Assembly: GCA_020638995.1 (NCBI GenBank)
Contig: JACKHM010000002.1
Span: 1,612,001-1,676,000, forward strand
DNA from: Planctomycetaceae bacterium
GTDB taxonomy: Bacteria > Planctomycetota > Planctomycetia > Pirellulales > Pirellulaceae
Direction of reading: 5' to 3'
DNA: 64,000 bases
Shown here one piece after another: positions 15,839-24,383 of this stretch (the first letter of the stretch is position 1; each line of letters begins with the position of its first letter). The position numbers were made by a program, and so were the translations under genes. Under the pieces are notes generated by a model. That model saw only the letters and a list, made by a program, of their open reading frames with translations. It was not told the DNA's origin and did no database searches.

Positions 15839-17458
15839 ATGCCGACAGGCTCCGTCCATTTCGACTATATCGTGATTGGGTCCGGTTTCGGAGGCAGCGT
15901 CTCGGCGCTGCGGCTGGCGGAGAAGGGGTACTCCGTGGCCGTTATCGAGCGTGGGAAGCGATGGCGAAACGACGAGTTCCCCAAAACAAATTGGAATCTA
16001 CGGAAATTCGTGTGGGCGCCGAAGTTGCTTTGCTTCGGAATCCAGGCGTTCACGTTCCTACGTGACACCATGATTCTGCACGGCTGCGGCGTCGGCGGTG
16101 GAAGCTTGGTCTACGCCAATACTCTGCTCGTACCATCCGACGAGATCTTTCAGGATTCTCGTTGGAGTTCGCTTGGAGACTGGCAGGCCGATCTTGCTCC
16201 ACACTACGCGACCGCACAACGAATGATGGGCGTGACGACCGCCCGCTGCCAAGCAGAGACCGACCATATGCTGCGTGAAGTGGCCCAGGAAATGGGACGT
16301 GGAGACACGTATCATCCGACCGAGGTGGCGGTGTTCTTTGGCGAGCCAGGAAAGACCGTTCCTGACCCGTATTTTGAAGGCGCGGGACCGGATCGCGCGG
16401 GATGTACGCTGTGCGGCGGCTGCATGACCGGGTGCCGGCATAATGCGAAGAACACGCTGGACAAGAATTATCTGTTCTTTGCCGAACAGCATGGTGTACA
16501 GATTATTCCAGAAACCGAAGTTCGCGATATCCGCGAGTTGCCAAGCGGAGGTTATGAACTCGCCACGGCTCGCATCACCGACCTCCTATTCAAGCGCAGG
16601 CGGACGCTCCGCTGCCGCGGAATCGTGGCAGCCGCGGGAGTGCTGGGAACGGTGCCGCTGTTGATGAAGTGCAAGTCGCGTGGATCGTTGCGGCGAATCT
16701 CCGATCAATTGGGGTGCTTTGTGCGGACGAACAGCGAGGCCTTGGTGGGCGCCACGAGCCGCCAGCGGGACGTCGATTTTTCACGCGGTATCGCCATCGC
16801 GTCCGGGTTCCGTCCTGATGACAAGACCCAGATCGAGATGTGCCGATACGGTGCGGGGCAGGACTTCATGTCGATGCTCTGCACGGTGCTCGTGCCAGGG
16901 GGACCGCCTTGGCCGCGGTGGATGCGGTTCGTCGCCGAAGTGCTGCGTCATCCGCTGGCTTTCGTGAGATCACTCAATCCCATCGGCTGGGCGCGGCGAT
17001 CAGGGATCCTGCTCGTCATGCAATCGCTCCCGAACCACATGAGCTTGCAACTTTGCCGCCGCTGGTACTGGCCGTTTGCGAAACGAGTAACCTCGCTGTG
17101 GGACTCGCCAGAGAAAGTTCCCAAATTCATTCCGGTCGCCAACGAAGCCGCTAAGCGGTTGGCGCGCAAGATGGACGGCGACGCGTCGGCAAGTATTCCT
17201 GAGGTCGCTTTCAACCTCAGCACGACGGCCCATATTCTTGGCGGTTGCCCGATGGCCCGGGATCAGAACGATGGCGTGATCGACAAACACGGGCGACTAT
17301 TCGGATACGAGAACTTCTACGTGGCGGACGGTTCGATCATACCCGTCAACCTGGGCGTCAACCCGAGTCTGACGATACTGGCATTGAGTGAATGGATCAT
17401 GAGCCACATCCCTCCGAAACAAATGGATTCGCCTGCCGTACAGCAAGTCAGTGCTTGA
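15839..17458 (+). CDS. GMC-family FAD oxidoreductase (cholesterol oxidase-like)
   Basis: A 539-residue protein with an N-terminal FAD-binding motif GSGFGGS (14-20) in YIVIGSGFGGSVSALRLAEKG, then the GMC-type signature GCGVGGGSLVYANT near residue 83. A Cys-rich loop (CTLCGGCMTGCRHNAKNTL, about 184-203) is typical of the cholesterol oxidase-like subgroup. The C-terminal GMC domain contains HILGGCPMA, VADGSIIPVNLGVNPS and LTILALSEWI. There is no signal peptide, and the start has no strong ribosome binding site. It probably oxidises an alcohol on a lipid or sterol-like substrate with FAD. The adjacent divergent aldehyde dehydrogenase remnant would have handled the aldehyde product, so this gene may now act without its partner. 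Confidence 0.92.
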   Translation: MPTGSVHFDYIVIGSGFGGSVSALRLAEKGYSVAVIERGKRWRNDEFPKTNWNLRKFVWAPKLLCFGIQAFTFLRDTMILHGCGVGGGSLVYANTLLVPSDEIFQDSRWSSLGDWQADLAPHYATAQRMMGVTTARCQAETDHMLREVAQEMGRGDTYHPTEVAVFFGEPGKTVPDPYFEGAGPDRAGCTLCGGCMTGCRHNAKNTLDKNYLFFAEQHGVQIIPETEVRDIRELPSGGYELATARITDLLFKRRRTLRCRGIVAAAGVLGTVPLLMKCKSRGSLRRISDQLGCFVRTNSEALVGATSRQRDVDFSRGIAIASGFRPDDKTQIEMCRYGAGQDFMSMLCTVLVPGGPPWPRWMRFVAEVLRHPLAFVRSLNPIGWARRSGILLVMQSLPNHMSLQLCRRWYWPFAKRVTSLWDSPEKVPKFIPVANEAAKRLARKMDGDASASIPEVAFNLSTTAHILGGCPMARDQNDGVIDKHGRLFGYENFYVADGSIIPVNLGVNPSLTILALSEWIMSHIPPKQMDSPAVQQVSA

Positions 17459-17869
17459 AAACGCGACCGCTCAGACACAATAATTGCAGCCTCTCCGGTG
17501 GCGTGAGACTACCCTCATGATGGTTCGTTCCCCGATCACGTCGGCCTTATCTCAAAATCCTGAAAGCCCTCGCCAGTCGAGTCCCAATTTGCCATCTCGG
17601 AATCAAAGCCCGAATTCTTCAGCACAATGATACCACTGGCGACTTCGCTAACTGACTCAGGACAAAACGTCACTTGTAGTTTTAGTGCAATCAACATCTC
17701 CCTCGGTGAACGCGTCCTCCGCGCTCGGACGCTTCAGTAGGCCAGCCGAGACATCGCACGAAAAGACTCCCTGATGGCACAGATAGCAATCACCGACGGC
17801 GAAGCTGCTCTATCGTTTACCCCTTCGGGCGTTGAGGTCTGAACTGATTGACCATGACCGTCCCTGTCG
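17459..17869. other. Convergent intergenic region, nothing recognised
   Basis: About 410 bases between the stops of the GMC oxidoreductase (+) and the DUF1501 gene (-). I find no open frame with recognisable content, no clear terminator stem with a T-run, and no repeat. Confidence 0.45.
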
Positions 17870-19264
17870 TCATATCAGTTCCGCGATTGGGTTACCGTAG
17901 GGAAGGATTGGCATGGGACGACCGCTGCGATCAAGGAACGCATGATTCTGGTCGATTCCCAAAAATCGGTAAATCGTTGCCAAGAGATCGTTCGGATCCA
18001 GCTTGTTGTCACGAGGGTATTCGCCTTTGGATGTCGTAGCACCGATGACTTGCCCCATCGGAGCTCCGCCGCCGGAAACCAATACGGACATGGCTCCCGG
18101 CCAGTGATCCCTGCCTGGCTGCATGACTTTACTGATTGTGCCCGGCTGTGTGGTGATGCGCGGCGTGCGACCAAACTCGCCGGCGACAACCAGCATGACT
18201 TTCTCATCCAGTCCGCGTTGATGGATGTCTTCAATCAATGCGGAGACAGCCCGGTCGAAATGCGGGAGTCGAAGCCCCATGTCGTAGTACAGATCGCCGT
18301 TGATCGCGTGGATATCCCAGTTGGCGGCAGTACGGGTCCTCTGTGCGCCGGTCACGTCGGGATTTGACATACCCATGGTGACAAAGCTGCTGCCAGCTTC
18401 AACCAATCGTCTGGCAAGTAGCGCGCGTTGCCCCCATTTGTGGCGACCGTAACGGTCGCGAGTTGCCTCACTCTCTTTCGTCAGGTCAAAGGCGTCGCGG
18501 GCCTTATCGCTCGTCAACAGGCTCAGCGCCTGCTGATTGATGTCATCCATCGACTCCATCGTTCCATTCGCGTCGATATCGCGGCGAAGGCAGTCGAACG
18601 ACTTCAACAATCGTCTGCGATCATCCAGCCGATTCTTTAGTCCACCGGCCAGTGACAGGTTTGGCACTCTGTAACCTTTGGCACCGGGATTGCCGCCGAC
18701 CACAAACGGCATCGCCGATTCACCCAGATAGGCACTCCCACCACCGTATGCGCGGGCGCTACTGGCGACATAATTTGGAACACCGACGCGGCGATGCTCG
18801 CGCATGCGAGATACGATCGGGCCGACCGTGGGAAACTCTGAAATGGGATTTACGCTCAGAGTCTTGCGGCCGCTCAGGAATCGCACAGAGCCCCGTGCAT
18901 GCTGCGACTTCTCGTGAGTAATTGAGCGAATCAGAGTGAACCGATCCGCGACTTTCGCATGCAGCGGTAGGAGTTCACAGATCTCGATCCCTGGCGCGTT
19001 CGTGGCGATCGGGTTAAGCAGCCCGCGATAATCAATCGGGGCATCGGGCTTCATATCGTAGGTTTCCATATGACTGGGGCCACCTTGAAGCCAGATCAAT
19101 ATGATCGACGTGTCGTCACGGTTTGTCGAGTTCGCTGTGGCCGCCACAGCACGACTACGCAGCAAGTCTGACAGCCCCAGCCCTCCTAATGCCAGATAAC
19201 CAGCTTCAAGGAAGCTTCGTCGCGAAACCGGACCGGGACAGCAAAAGGGCTTATGTGTACTCAT
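17870..19264 (-). CDS. DUF1501 family protein, Tat-exported
   Basis: From the ATG at 19264 the product has 464 residues; an in-frame ATG at 19312 only adds a non-conserved leader. The N-terminus has a twin-arginine motif SRRSFLEAG followed by a hydrophobic stretch ending in AVAATANS, so Tat export is expected. The body shows the DUF1501 pattern of planctomycetes: IILIWLQGGPSHMETYDMKP, RSITHEKSQHARGS, VLVSGGGAPMGQVIGATTSKGE, VVAGEFGRTPRI and a C-terminal LLATIYRFLGID. The fold belongs to the alkaline phosphatase/sulfatase superfamily, but the biochemical role of DUF1501 proteins is not settled. It lies 70 nt downstream of the M14-like peptidase on the same strand. Confidence 0.93.
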   Translation of the reverse strand: MSTHKPFCCPGPVSRRSFLEAGYLALGGLGLSDLLRSRAVAATANSTNRDDTSIILIWLQGGPSHMETYDMKPDAPIDYRGLLNPIATNAPGIEICELLPLHAKVADRFTLIRSITHEKSQHARGSVRFLSGRKTLSVNPISEFPTVGPIVSRMREHRRVGVPNYVASSARAYGGGSAYLGESAMPFVVGGNPGAKGYRVPNLSLAGGLKNRLDDRRRLLKSFDCLRRDIDANGTMESMDDINQQALSLLTSDKARDAFDLTKESEATRDRYGRHKWGQRALLARRLVEAGSSFVTMGMSNPDVTGAQRTRTAANWDIHAINGDLYYDMGLRLPHFDRAVSALIEDIHQRGLDEKVMLVVAGEFGRTPRITTQPGTISKVMQPGRDHWPGAMSVLVSGGGAPMGQVIGATTSKGEYPRDNKLDPNDLLATIYRFLGIDQNHAFLDRSGRPMPILPYGNPIAELI

Positions 19265-19334
19265 AAAAGTGTTCTTTGCCAGTTGGTTTCTATTCAAATG
19301 ACTGGTTACCACATTAGATCAGGGATCAAAGTCG

Positions 19335-20546
19335 TCATCGATAACGTTCCGCGAAGACTTGCACTGCCGTTTGCACGGTCAGCATGGACGTCCGGACGCG
19401 ATGTTCGAATGGCTGTCGCATGCCGGTCTCCACAGTGAATGCGGCACCGTACTTATTCGCCCCGAAGTCTGCGAGATTCAATCCTTCGCCACGCAGGCTG
19501 GGATCAAGCCAAAAGACGCCGGGCTGAAGCTTTGAGAAAAACGAGCCCGGCGAGTAGTCATCAGGAGCCATCTTTGCGCCGGATGCCGCGACGACGCGGG
19601 CGGCTTCGGCAGCCATGCGGCGTTCCCAGATCTCGTCTTCGTCGGTCCGCTGACGGCGGGCGGAAAACCAGAACGCGTCGCCGCCGTATTCGTGCAGATC
19701 GAATGTCAGCCCAGGCTTGATCTCCGCCATAAGCCCGCGAGTACAACGAACCTCGACCGGAGCCCACGATGTGTCGTGAAACCGATTCATGTGCAGGACT
19801 TCTCCGTCCGGCGTGACGACTTGTGTGTAGGCCCGCTCGAACAGGCCGGAACCCGGAACATTCTCGTAACGTGAAGGAAACCAAAGTCGGCGACCCTTGA
19901 GCGGTTCCAGAAACTCCGCACCCTTCTCGACCTTGCGATAGAGCCCCTGGTTGGCGTAACCGTACACTCCGATCAGCACCAGCAGCTTGCCGTCCGCATC
20001 AAGCAACACTTCGCCTTTGTCACGCAGTAGTTTTTCCATCGCTTCCATGGACTCGATTTCGGGCTTCTCGCCCAGGCTCAAGCTCAGTGCATACTTGTAG
20101 CCGTTTAATCCAATCGGGTCGCGACACGGAATCACGAAGACCTGATGTTCCGTTTCCAGCTTGTCAATTAATTCCACAGCGGCCGCGACGCCAGCCTGTT
20201 CGGTGGAATGACTCCCCGCGCTAATGAAGATGGCCGGCTTCTTGTCCCCACCGGCCTTGATGCCGACAATCGGCGACTTGTCCGGCGCATAGCCCAGCAC
20301 ACGCGACTTGTACCCACGTTTCTCAATAGTCTCCAGCAGGTCCGAATAACGCTTAAATGGCCGAACGGCCCGCTTGTCCGCGCTCGGGTCGCTCGCTGGC
20401 GACTCAGCTCGCAGTCGCCGCGGAAGTAAGCATTCGCCACACGCCAATCCGACGATTCCCAGGAAACCGCGACGTAACAGCGCGTCGTCGTCGCGGCGGC
20501 ATTGCAGCCCGTTGAATACCGTCACAGTTGTCCTTTGAATCTTCAT
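19335..20546 (-). CDS. M14-like zinc carboxypeptidase / aspartoacylase-type hydrolase, exported
   Basis: Start at the ATG at 20546 (403 residues). The 55 codons upstream in the same frame are Arg/His-rich and are a shadow of a small ORF in another frame. The N-terminus has a Tat-like RRGFLGIVGLACGECL segment. Zinc-site motifs of the M14 clan follow: AGSHSTEQAG (His and Glu ligands), RDPIGLNGYKYAL (substrate-binding Arg), TFDLHEYGGD with a third His, and AFTVETGM with a candidate catalytic Glu. This suggests hydrolysis of an amide or C-terminal peptide bond outside the cytoplasm. The gene overlaps the stop of the small upstream ORF by 4 nt, and DUF1501 follows 70 nt later, so a transcription unit is likely. 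Confidence 0.85.
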   Translation of the reverse strand: MKIQRTTVTVFNGLQCRRDDDALLRRGFLGIVGLACGECLLPRRLRAESPASDPSADKRAVRPFKRYSDLLETIEKRGYKSRVLGYAPDKSPIVGIKAGGDKKPAIFISAGSHSTEQAGVAAAVELIDKLETEHQVFVIPCRDPIGLNGYKYALSLSLGEKPEIESMEAMEKLLRDKGEVLLDADGKLLVLIGVYGYANQGLYRKVEKGAEFLEPLKGRRLWFPSRYENVPGSGLFERAYTQVVTPDGEVLHMNRFHDTSWAPVEVRCTRGLMAEIKPGLTFDLHEYGGDAFWFSARRQRTDEDEIWERRMAAEAARVVAASGAKMAPDDYSPGSFFSKLQPGVFWLDPSLRGEGLNLADFGANKYGAAFTVETGMRQPFEHRVRTSMLTVQTAVQVFAERYR

Positions 20547-20716
20547 GGTGTGATCATTGGCAGGAGTGCGTCGGCGATCATACGACGGTGGTCGAAGGGC
20601 AGGGCGTCGCCCTTCGAGTGCATACGGATGGTGTCGGCCGAAGCGACCGTGGTCGTGATGGCGAGAAAAGCGAGGCTCGTAGCAGAGAGCACGCGACATC
20701 GTGAGGAACAAGGCAT
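20543..20716 (-). CDS. Small ORF with predicted signal peptide (57 aa)
   Basis: A 57-codon frame runs from an ATG at 20716 to a TGA at 20545-20543. The first 27 residues form a convincing export signal: basic start (SRCRVL), hydrophobic core (SLAFLAITTTV) and ASA cleavage site. Only about 30 residues would remain after cleavage (DTIRMHSKGDALPFDHRRMI...). Its stop overlaps the M14-like gene start as ATGA, an arrangement typical of translational coupling. It may be a small secreted peptide, a coupling leader, or the N-terminal stub of a deleted secreted protein. I do not recognise the mature part. Confidence 0.45.
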   Translation of the reverse strand: MPCSSRCRVLSATSLAFLAITTTVASADTIRMHSKGDALPFDHRRMIADALLPMITP

Positions 20717-20905
20717 AGCTAAGAGTCCTGGGGCACCGGCAAGGCGGGAGACTCAGATGCTCGATTCGCCGGCAATTCGTTAGGAAACATCATGCATTGT
20801 CGAGCAATCGGGCGCAACAATCAAGCTGCAAACAATGATCCCATCCAGCCCAGCGCGATGGCATCGACTCCGTGCACGTACTCGCAATTTCTTCGCGAGG
20901 ACCTC

Positions 20906-22282
20906 TTATACAATCGCGCCCTGTTTACGCAGTGTCGAACGCAGTAACTCTGTGTCGAGTTCCCGCGGCGTGACGCCTTGTTTGATCGAGAGCGCTGCTG
21001 CAGTGCCAGCTGCTTGACCGGTTGCGTAACACGGGGGGATCACTCTGGCAGATGCGGCCCCTTCGTGGTCAGCCGATATCGGCCTGCCGGCTACCAATAA
21101 GTTGTCGACCTGACGTGGTACAAGACAACGGTACGGAATCTCGTAGTGTTCGGAACGTATCCCCTCCAAACGCCCGCGTGGGCCCTGTGGATCATGAATG
21201 TCGATGGGGTACGAGCACTGGGCGATCGCATCGTCGAACCTGCGGCCTTCGAGAACGTCCTGCCCACTGAGCACATAGTCACCCAGAATGTGTCGTGTCT
21301 CACGTACGCCGACCTGACTTGCGGTCGCAATCAATTGCGAGTTTTCCAAGCCGGGGCAATGCGATCGAAAAAACCGAATCAGCTCCCATGCCTGTCGTCG
21401 ACTCTCGATCTCGGCACGAGACAGATCAGCAGGGTTTGTTCCGTCAATATTTTGTACTCGAGTTGTGTTGACGCGCCATTGACCCGGAATCGGTTCGCGA
21501 TAGAGATTCAAGAACTCCCGTTCCAAAGTCCACTCTCCTCGCGCTCTGGCGCGCTTCACGATGCACTCGAACAGCCGCTCTCCTGGGTGTAGGACCTCGT
21601 GTTCTCGCATCCAGGCCACAACCTGTTCGTCATCCACATTGCCAATGGTCAAGAACAGCGTTACGGGCATCATCTTGCCATCTTCACGCCGGCCAACTTC
21701 AAAAGATGCACCCGCTTTGACCGCAATATCACCATCACCTGAAGTGTCGACAACGACTTTTGGCCGCAGCAAACCAAGTCCGGCCTTGTCAAGAATGACG
21801 ATGCCGGTAATCCGTTCGCCCTGCATTACGACGTCCACAAACGACGTGTGAAATCGAATCTGTGCACCGGCGTCACAGACCATTTCCAGTGTGGCCATCT
21901 TAAGCGATTCCACCTGAAATGGTGTCACGTTGGCATGGCCCAGCTTGATAAATGACGACCAGGCCGATCCGGACTCTGTGTTCGAAGGATCCACAGCTCC
22001 GCCCATCGCGACCATTCGGTCAATAACTTCCTGGAAGAGCCCTGCAACCAGCTGCCGCTTGCCATCTGCCGTATAGGACGTCATGAAAGGACCGACCATA
22101 CCGGCTGTAGAAGTGCCTCCCAGAAAGCCATATCGCTCGACAAGTACGGTCGATGCATCATTCCGGGCGGCGGCAGATGCTGCCGCTATCCCAGCTGATC
22201 CACCACCGATCACAGCGACGTCCACGGTAGCACGCAGAGGAATGTTCCACGTTCGACTGATTGATTCGGGAATGTCTGTCAT
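20906..22282 (-). CDS. FAD-dependent oxidoreductase (FAD_oxidored family)
   Basis: From the ATG at 22282 the product has 458 residues; an upstream in-frame ATG at 22408 would add 42 residues without conserved features. The N-terminus carries the dinucleotide-binding motif AVIGGGSAGIAAA followed by LVERYGFLGGTSTAGMVG, characteristic of the FAD_oxidored group common in planctomycetes. Later come DTSGDGDIAVKAGA, a Q-V-G-V-R-E-T-R segment, LLVAGRPISADHEGAASAR and CYATGQAAGTAAAL, all parts of the FAD site. There is no clear signal peptide from this start. The substrate is unknown. It lies 189 nt upstream of the small ORF on the same strand and 184 nt divergent from the selenoprotein-like gene. Confidence 0.9.
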   Translation of the reverse strand: MTDIPESISRTWNIPLRATVDVAVIGGGSAGIAAASAAARNDASTVLVERYGFLGGTSTAGMVGPFMTSYTADGKRQLVAGLFQEVIDRMVAMGGAVDPSNTESGSAWSSFIKLGHANVTPFQVESLKMATLEMVCDAGAQIRFHTSFVDVVMQGERITGIVILDKAGLGLLRPKVVVDTSGDGDIAVKAGASFEVGRREDGKMMPVTLFLTIGNVDDEQVVAWMREHEVLHPGERLFECIVKRARARGEWTLEREFLNLYREPIPGQWRVNTTRVQNIDGTNPADLSRAEIESRRQAWELIRFFRSHCPGLENSQLIATASQVGVRETRHILGDYVLSGQDVLEGRRFDDAIAQCSYPIDIHDPQGPRGRLEGIRSEHYEIPYRCLVPRQVDNLLVAGRPISADHEGAASARVIPPCYATGQAAGTAAALSIKQGVTPRELDTELLRSTLRKQGAIV

Positions 22283-22466
22283 GGGTATGAAGCCTTCTGG
22301 AGTTCTCGATTTCAATGACACGGCGGAGTCCATTCTCACCAGCGACCGCTTGATCGTGACAACCGAGGCGGGACTCTCGACCTCGGAACGGGGAGCGATT
22401 ACGTTCAAGAGTGGTTGCTAACCATGGCATGACCGATTCTACTCAACGCAACTGGAGCTACGATCC

Positions 22467-23237
22467 GTGATACGACGATTCTTGACCGTTTGTGCGTTGG
22501 CTGTCGCGGTGGCGGGATGTTCTCAAGACGCCACCGTCCCCTCGGCTCCTGCCGCGAAACCATCCAGCGCCGATCATAGTTCCGTTGAAAGCAGCACCAA
22601 CACGGACGACTCCGTACCGCTCGAAATCTACATCGATTTCATCTGACCCTGGTGCTACCTCAGTACCGGGCGTACTGACGAGCTTCGGCGCGAATACAAC
22701 CTTCGTATCCGCTATCACTTCTTCCCCCTGCAACCGGATCTACCGGCGGAAGGCCAATCACTGGAAGAGCTGTTTGCTGGCAGGGACATCGACATCGAAA
22801 GGTCGCAAGCCGAGATGGCTGAGCGAATGGCGGACGAGGGTCTGCCGTTCGGGAAACGCACGAGAGTCTACAACAGCCGACTGGCCCAAGAGCTGGCGAA
22901 GTGGGCCGAAACGCAAACGAACGACAAGGGTTTGATACGCGGCATTTACGAGGCGTACTTCGTCGACCACCAGAACATCAGCGACGTTGATGTACTGCTG
23001 GACGTCGTCGGGAAGTGCGGTCTTCCCATGGATGAAGCGCGAGAGGTACTGGAGTCCCGTTCGTTCCGCGACGCGGTCGATCGCGACTGGGCCGAGTCCC
23101 GCGCGGTGGGCGTCACTAGTGTGCCGACGTTCGTGACCGGACGAGTGGGCGTCATGGGAGCTCAGCCGTACGCGGTCCTTGAGCAACTCGTAACACAAGC
23201 CGGTGCGAGGAAGCGGCCGGCTGCGTCCCGCGAGTAG
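22467..23237 (+). CDS. DsbA/FrnE-like lipoprotein with in-frame TGA at the redox motif (putative selenoprotein)
   Basis: A GTG at 22467 lies 9 nt after GGAG (22454-22457). The frame runs 59 codons to a TGA (22644-22646) and continues open for another 196 codons to a stop at 23237. The first part is a lipoprotein signal (RRFLTVCALAVAVAGC, lipobox VAGC) and a Ser/Thr-rich linker. The TGA falls in LEIYIDFI-TGA-PWCYLS, exactly where DsbA/FrnE proteins have the first Cys of CPWC. The remainder is a normal DsbA-like domain with a helical insert and the cis-Pro loop VGVTSVPTFVTG. A SECIS-like hairpin follows the TGA. Translated with Sec at position 60, this is a 256-residue membrane-anchored thiol-disulfide oxidoreductase. 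The alternative is a nonsense mutation (TGC or TGT to TGA) or a sequencing error. The ATG at 22815 would give only a domain fragment. Confidence 0.78.
22654..22683 (+). promoter_or_regulatory. SECIS-like hairpin
   Basis: Downstream of the TGA, 22659-22666 (CTCAGTAC) pairs with 22672-22678 plus 22680 (GTACTGA, bulged C, G) around the loop CGGGC (22667-22671). A lower three-pair stem GCT/AGC (22654-22656 with 22681-22683) extends it. Twenty bases separate the TGA from the apical loop, and the loop has G in its second position. Both fit the bacterial SECIS rules as I recall them (distance about 16-37 nt, G within the first two loop bases). SelB would bind here to decode UGA as selenocysteine. 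Confidence 0.6.
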
Positions 23238-23562
23238 AACTATTGACATGGTCCGTATTTGAAGGACCAAGTGCTTCTTGACATCCAGTTCTGCGTCTAG
23301 ACTCAGAGCCAAGCAACTCAGATATCTAGCAAAGACTCACCGCAATCACGCAAGGCGAAACGGGAGGCATTGTGAACACACCGCTTCCAATGTTAAGTAG
23401 TGGCCGATATCACCTTGCGAACAAATGAGATGCAGCGAGTGCCGGGCATCGATCCACCGAAAATGAGATCATAACGGGAGGGCAATTGGGCACTCGGGCG
23501 GTAAGTCATTGTGCATGTGCGACTTTCGTCTGCCCTCGTGAAGGGCAGACGAGGGCATGCCG
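23238..23562. other. Intergenic region with a perfect 10-bp hairpin
   Basis: No gene is seen. At 23527-23551 the sequence CGTCTGCCCT, five bases (CGTGA), then AGGGCAGACG forms a perfect 10-bp stem. No T-run follows it, so it is not a classical terminator, though it could still end the selenoprotein-like transcript or protect its 3' end. Confidence 0.5.
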
Positions 23563-23823
23563 TTAGGCGGCAGTGTGGTTCGGCGTTAACGAACGTACGG
23601 TCGGTAATCGCGAATACGGCGAACCAACATTCTCAAGTTCTTCAGGGAGTCGGTAGCGAAGCGGACCATTGGCTTGCTCTCGTTCGGCCGTGACCAGTCC
23701 ACGCTGTTGTAGGCGGTCGAAGTGGCTCCGAATCTGTTTTAAGGACCAAGACTTCAGTAGTCTCGCCAGATCACGAGCCGGTAAACCTCGCCATCCTCTT
23801 TCTGGAATCGGTTCAGCTGCGGA
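23563..23823 (-). pseudogene. Winged-helix-like C-terminal gene fragment
   Basis: In the frame that ends with TAA at 23565-23563 the - strand encodes about 85 residues with coding-like content: LPARDLARLLKSWSLKQI, RSHFDRLQQRGLVTAE, then GPLRYRLPEELE. This reads as a helix-turn-helix/winged-helix domain (two helices and a wing) at the end of a larger protein. The frame has no start codon of its own and is bounded by the TAG that ends the transposase remnant. It is therefore a decayed fragment, possibly joined to the transposase piece by a deletion. The source gene is not identified. Confidence 0.4.
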
Positions 23824-24223
23824 CTAGCCCATATGAACATAGCGGGCATATCTCCAGGTAGGATTTTCCTTGGCGAACCTGACGACCAAGTCGACAATCA
23901 CTTGCCGGACGCGTGGGTGACCTAGTTGTCGCTTTTCCGACGTGTCCCATTTCTGAGCGACAAGCTGCCGAGGCCAGCGGAGGATAGTATCTGGCGTGAC
24001 GACGGAGGTCAGTTCCATCAATACTCTACGGCCGAGGGACCTGCCTTTTACCGCCAGCAACCTCCGATGTTCGTCAGACAGGAGAAGTCGCTTCTTCCCT
24101 TGGGCGTCCAGTACGGCTTGGAGTTGTACTTGATATAACTCGATCACCTTCTGCTGCTCGTGATGAACCCAAGTCGCGAGAATCGCGAGCAGCAGCTGCC
24201 AGGGGTTGTAGGATGAAGTTCAT
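23824..24223 (-). pseudogene. N-terminal remnant of an integrase-core-type transposase
   Basis: The remnant starts with an ATG at 24223 (MNFILQ). A frame change in a run of four G on the + strand (near 24202) is needed to continue with PWQLLLAILATWVHHEQQ. The frame then stays open as LLLSDEHRRLLAVKGRSLGR, TPDTILRWPRQLVAQKWD and VRQVIVDLVVRFAKENPTWR before diverging and stopping at 23824. This is the helix-turn-helix N-terminal part of a transposase family that usually ends in a DDE integrase core. The catalytic core is missing. It is therefore a frameshifted and truncated mobile-element relic. Confidence 0.7.
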
Positions 24224-24383
24224 GGCGATGGTCGTTGGCGAAGCTGAAAACCTTCACGATGTTGCCGAACGCGACGCGTGTCAACCGTCGATTTCAGCCG
24301 GAAAGTCGATTCTCCTTGTGCCACAACTTCCTTGATGTGAAGCTGTTACAGTTCGGCCGAGTATTTTGACCACACGGGGTGCC

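Noticed and set aside
23527..23568. Hairpin followed by GTTAGGC, resembling an integron attC recombination site
   Set aside because: No matching RYYYAAC core was found at the expected distance and no gene-cassette array or integrase is present.
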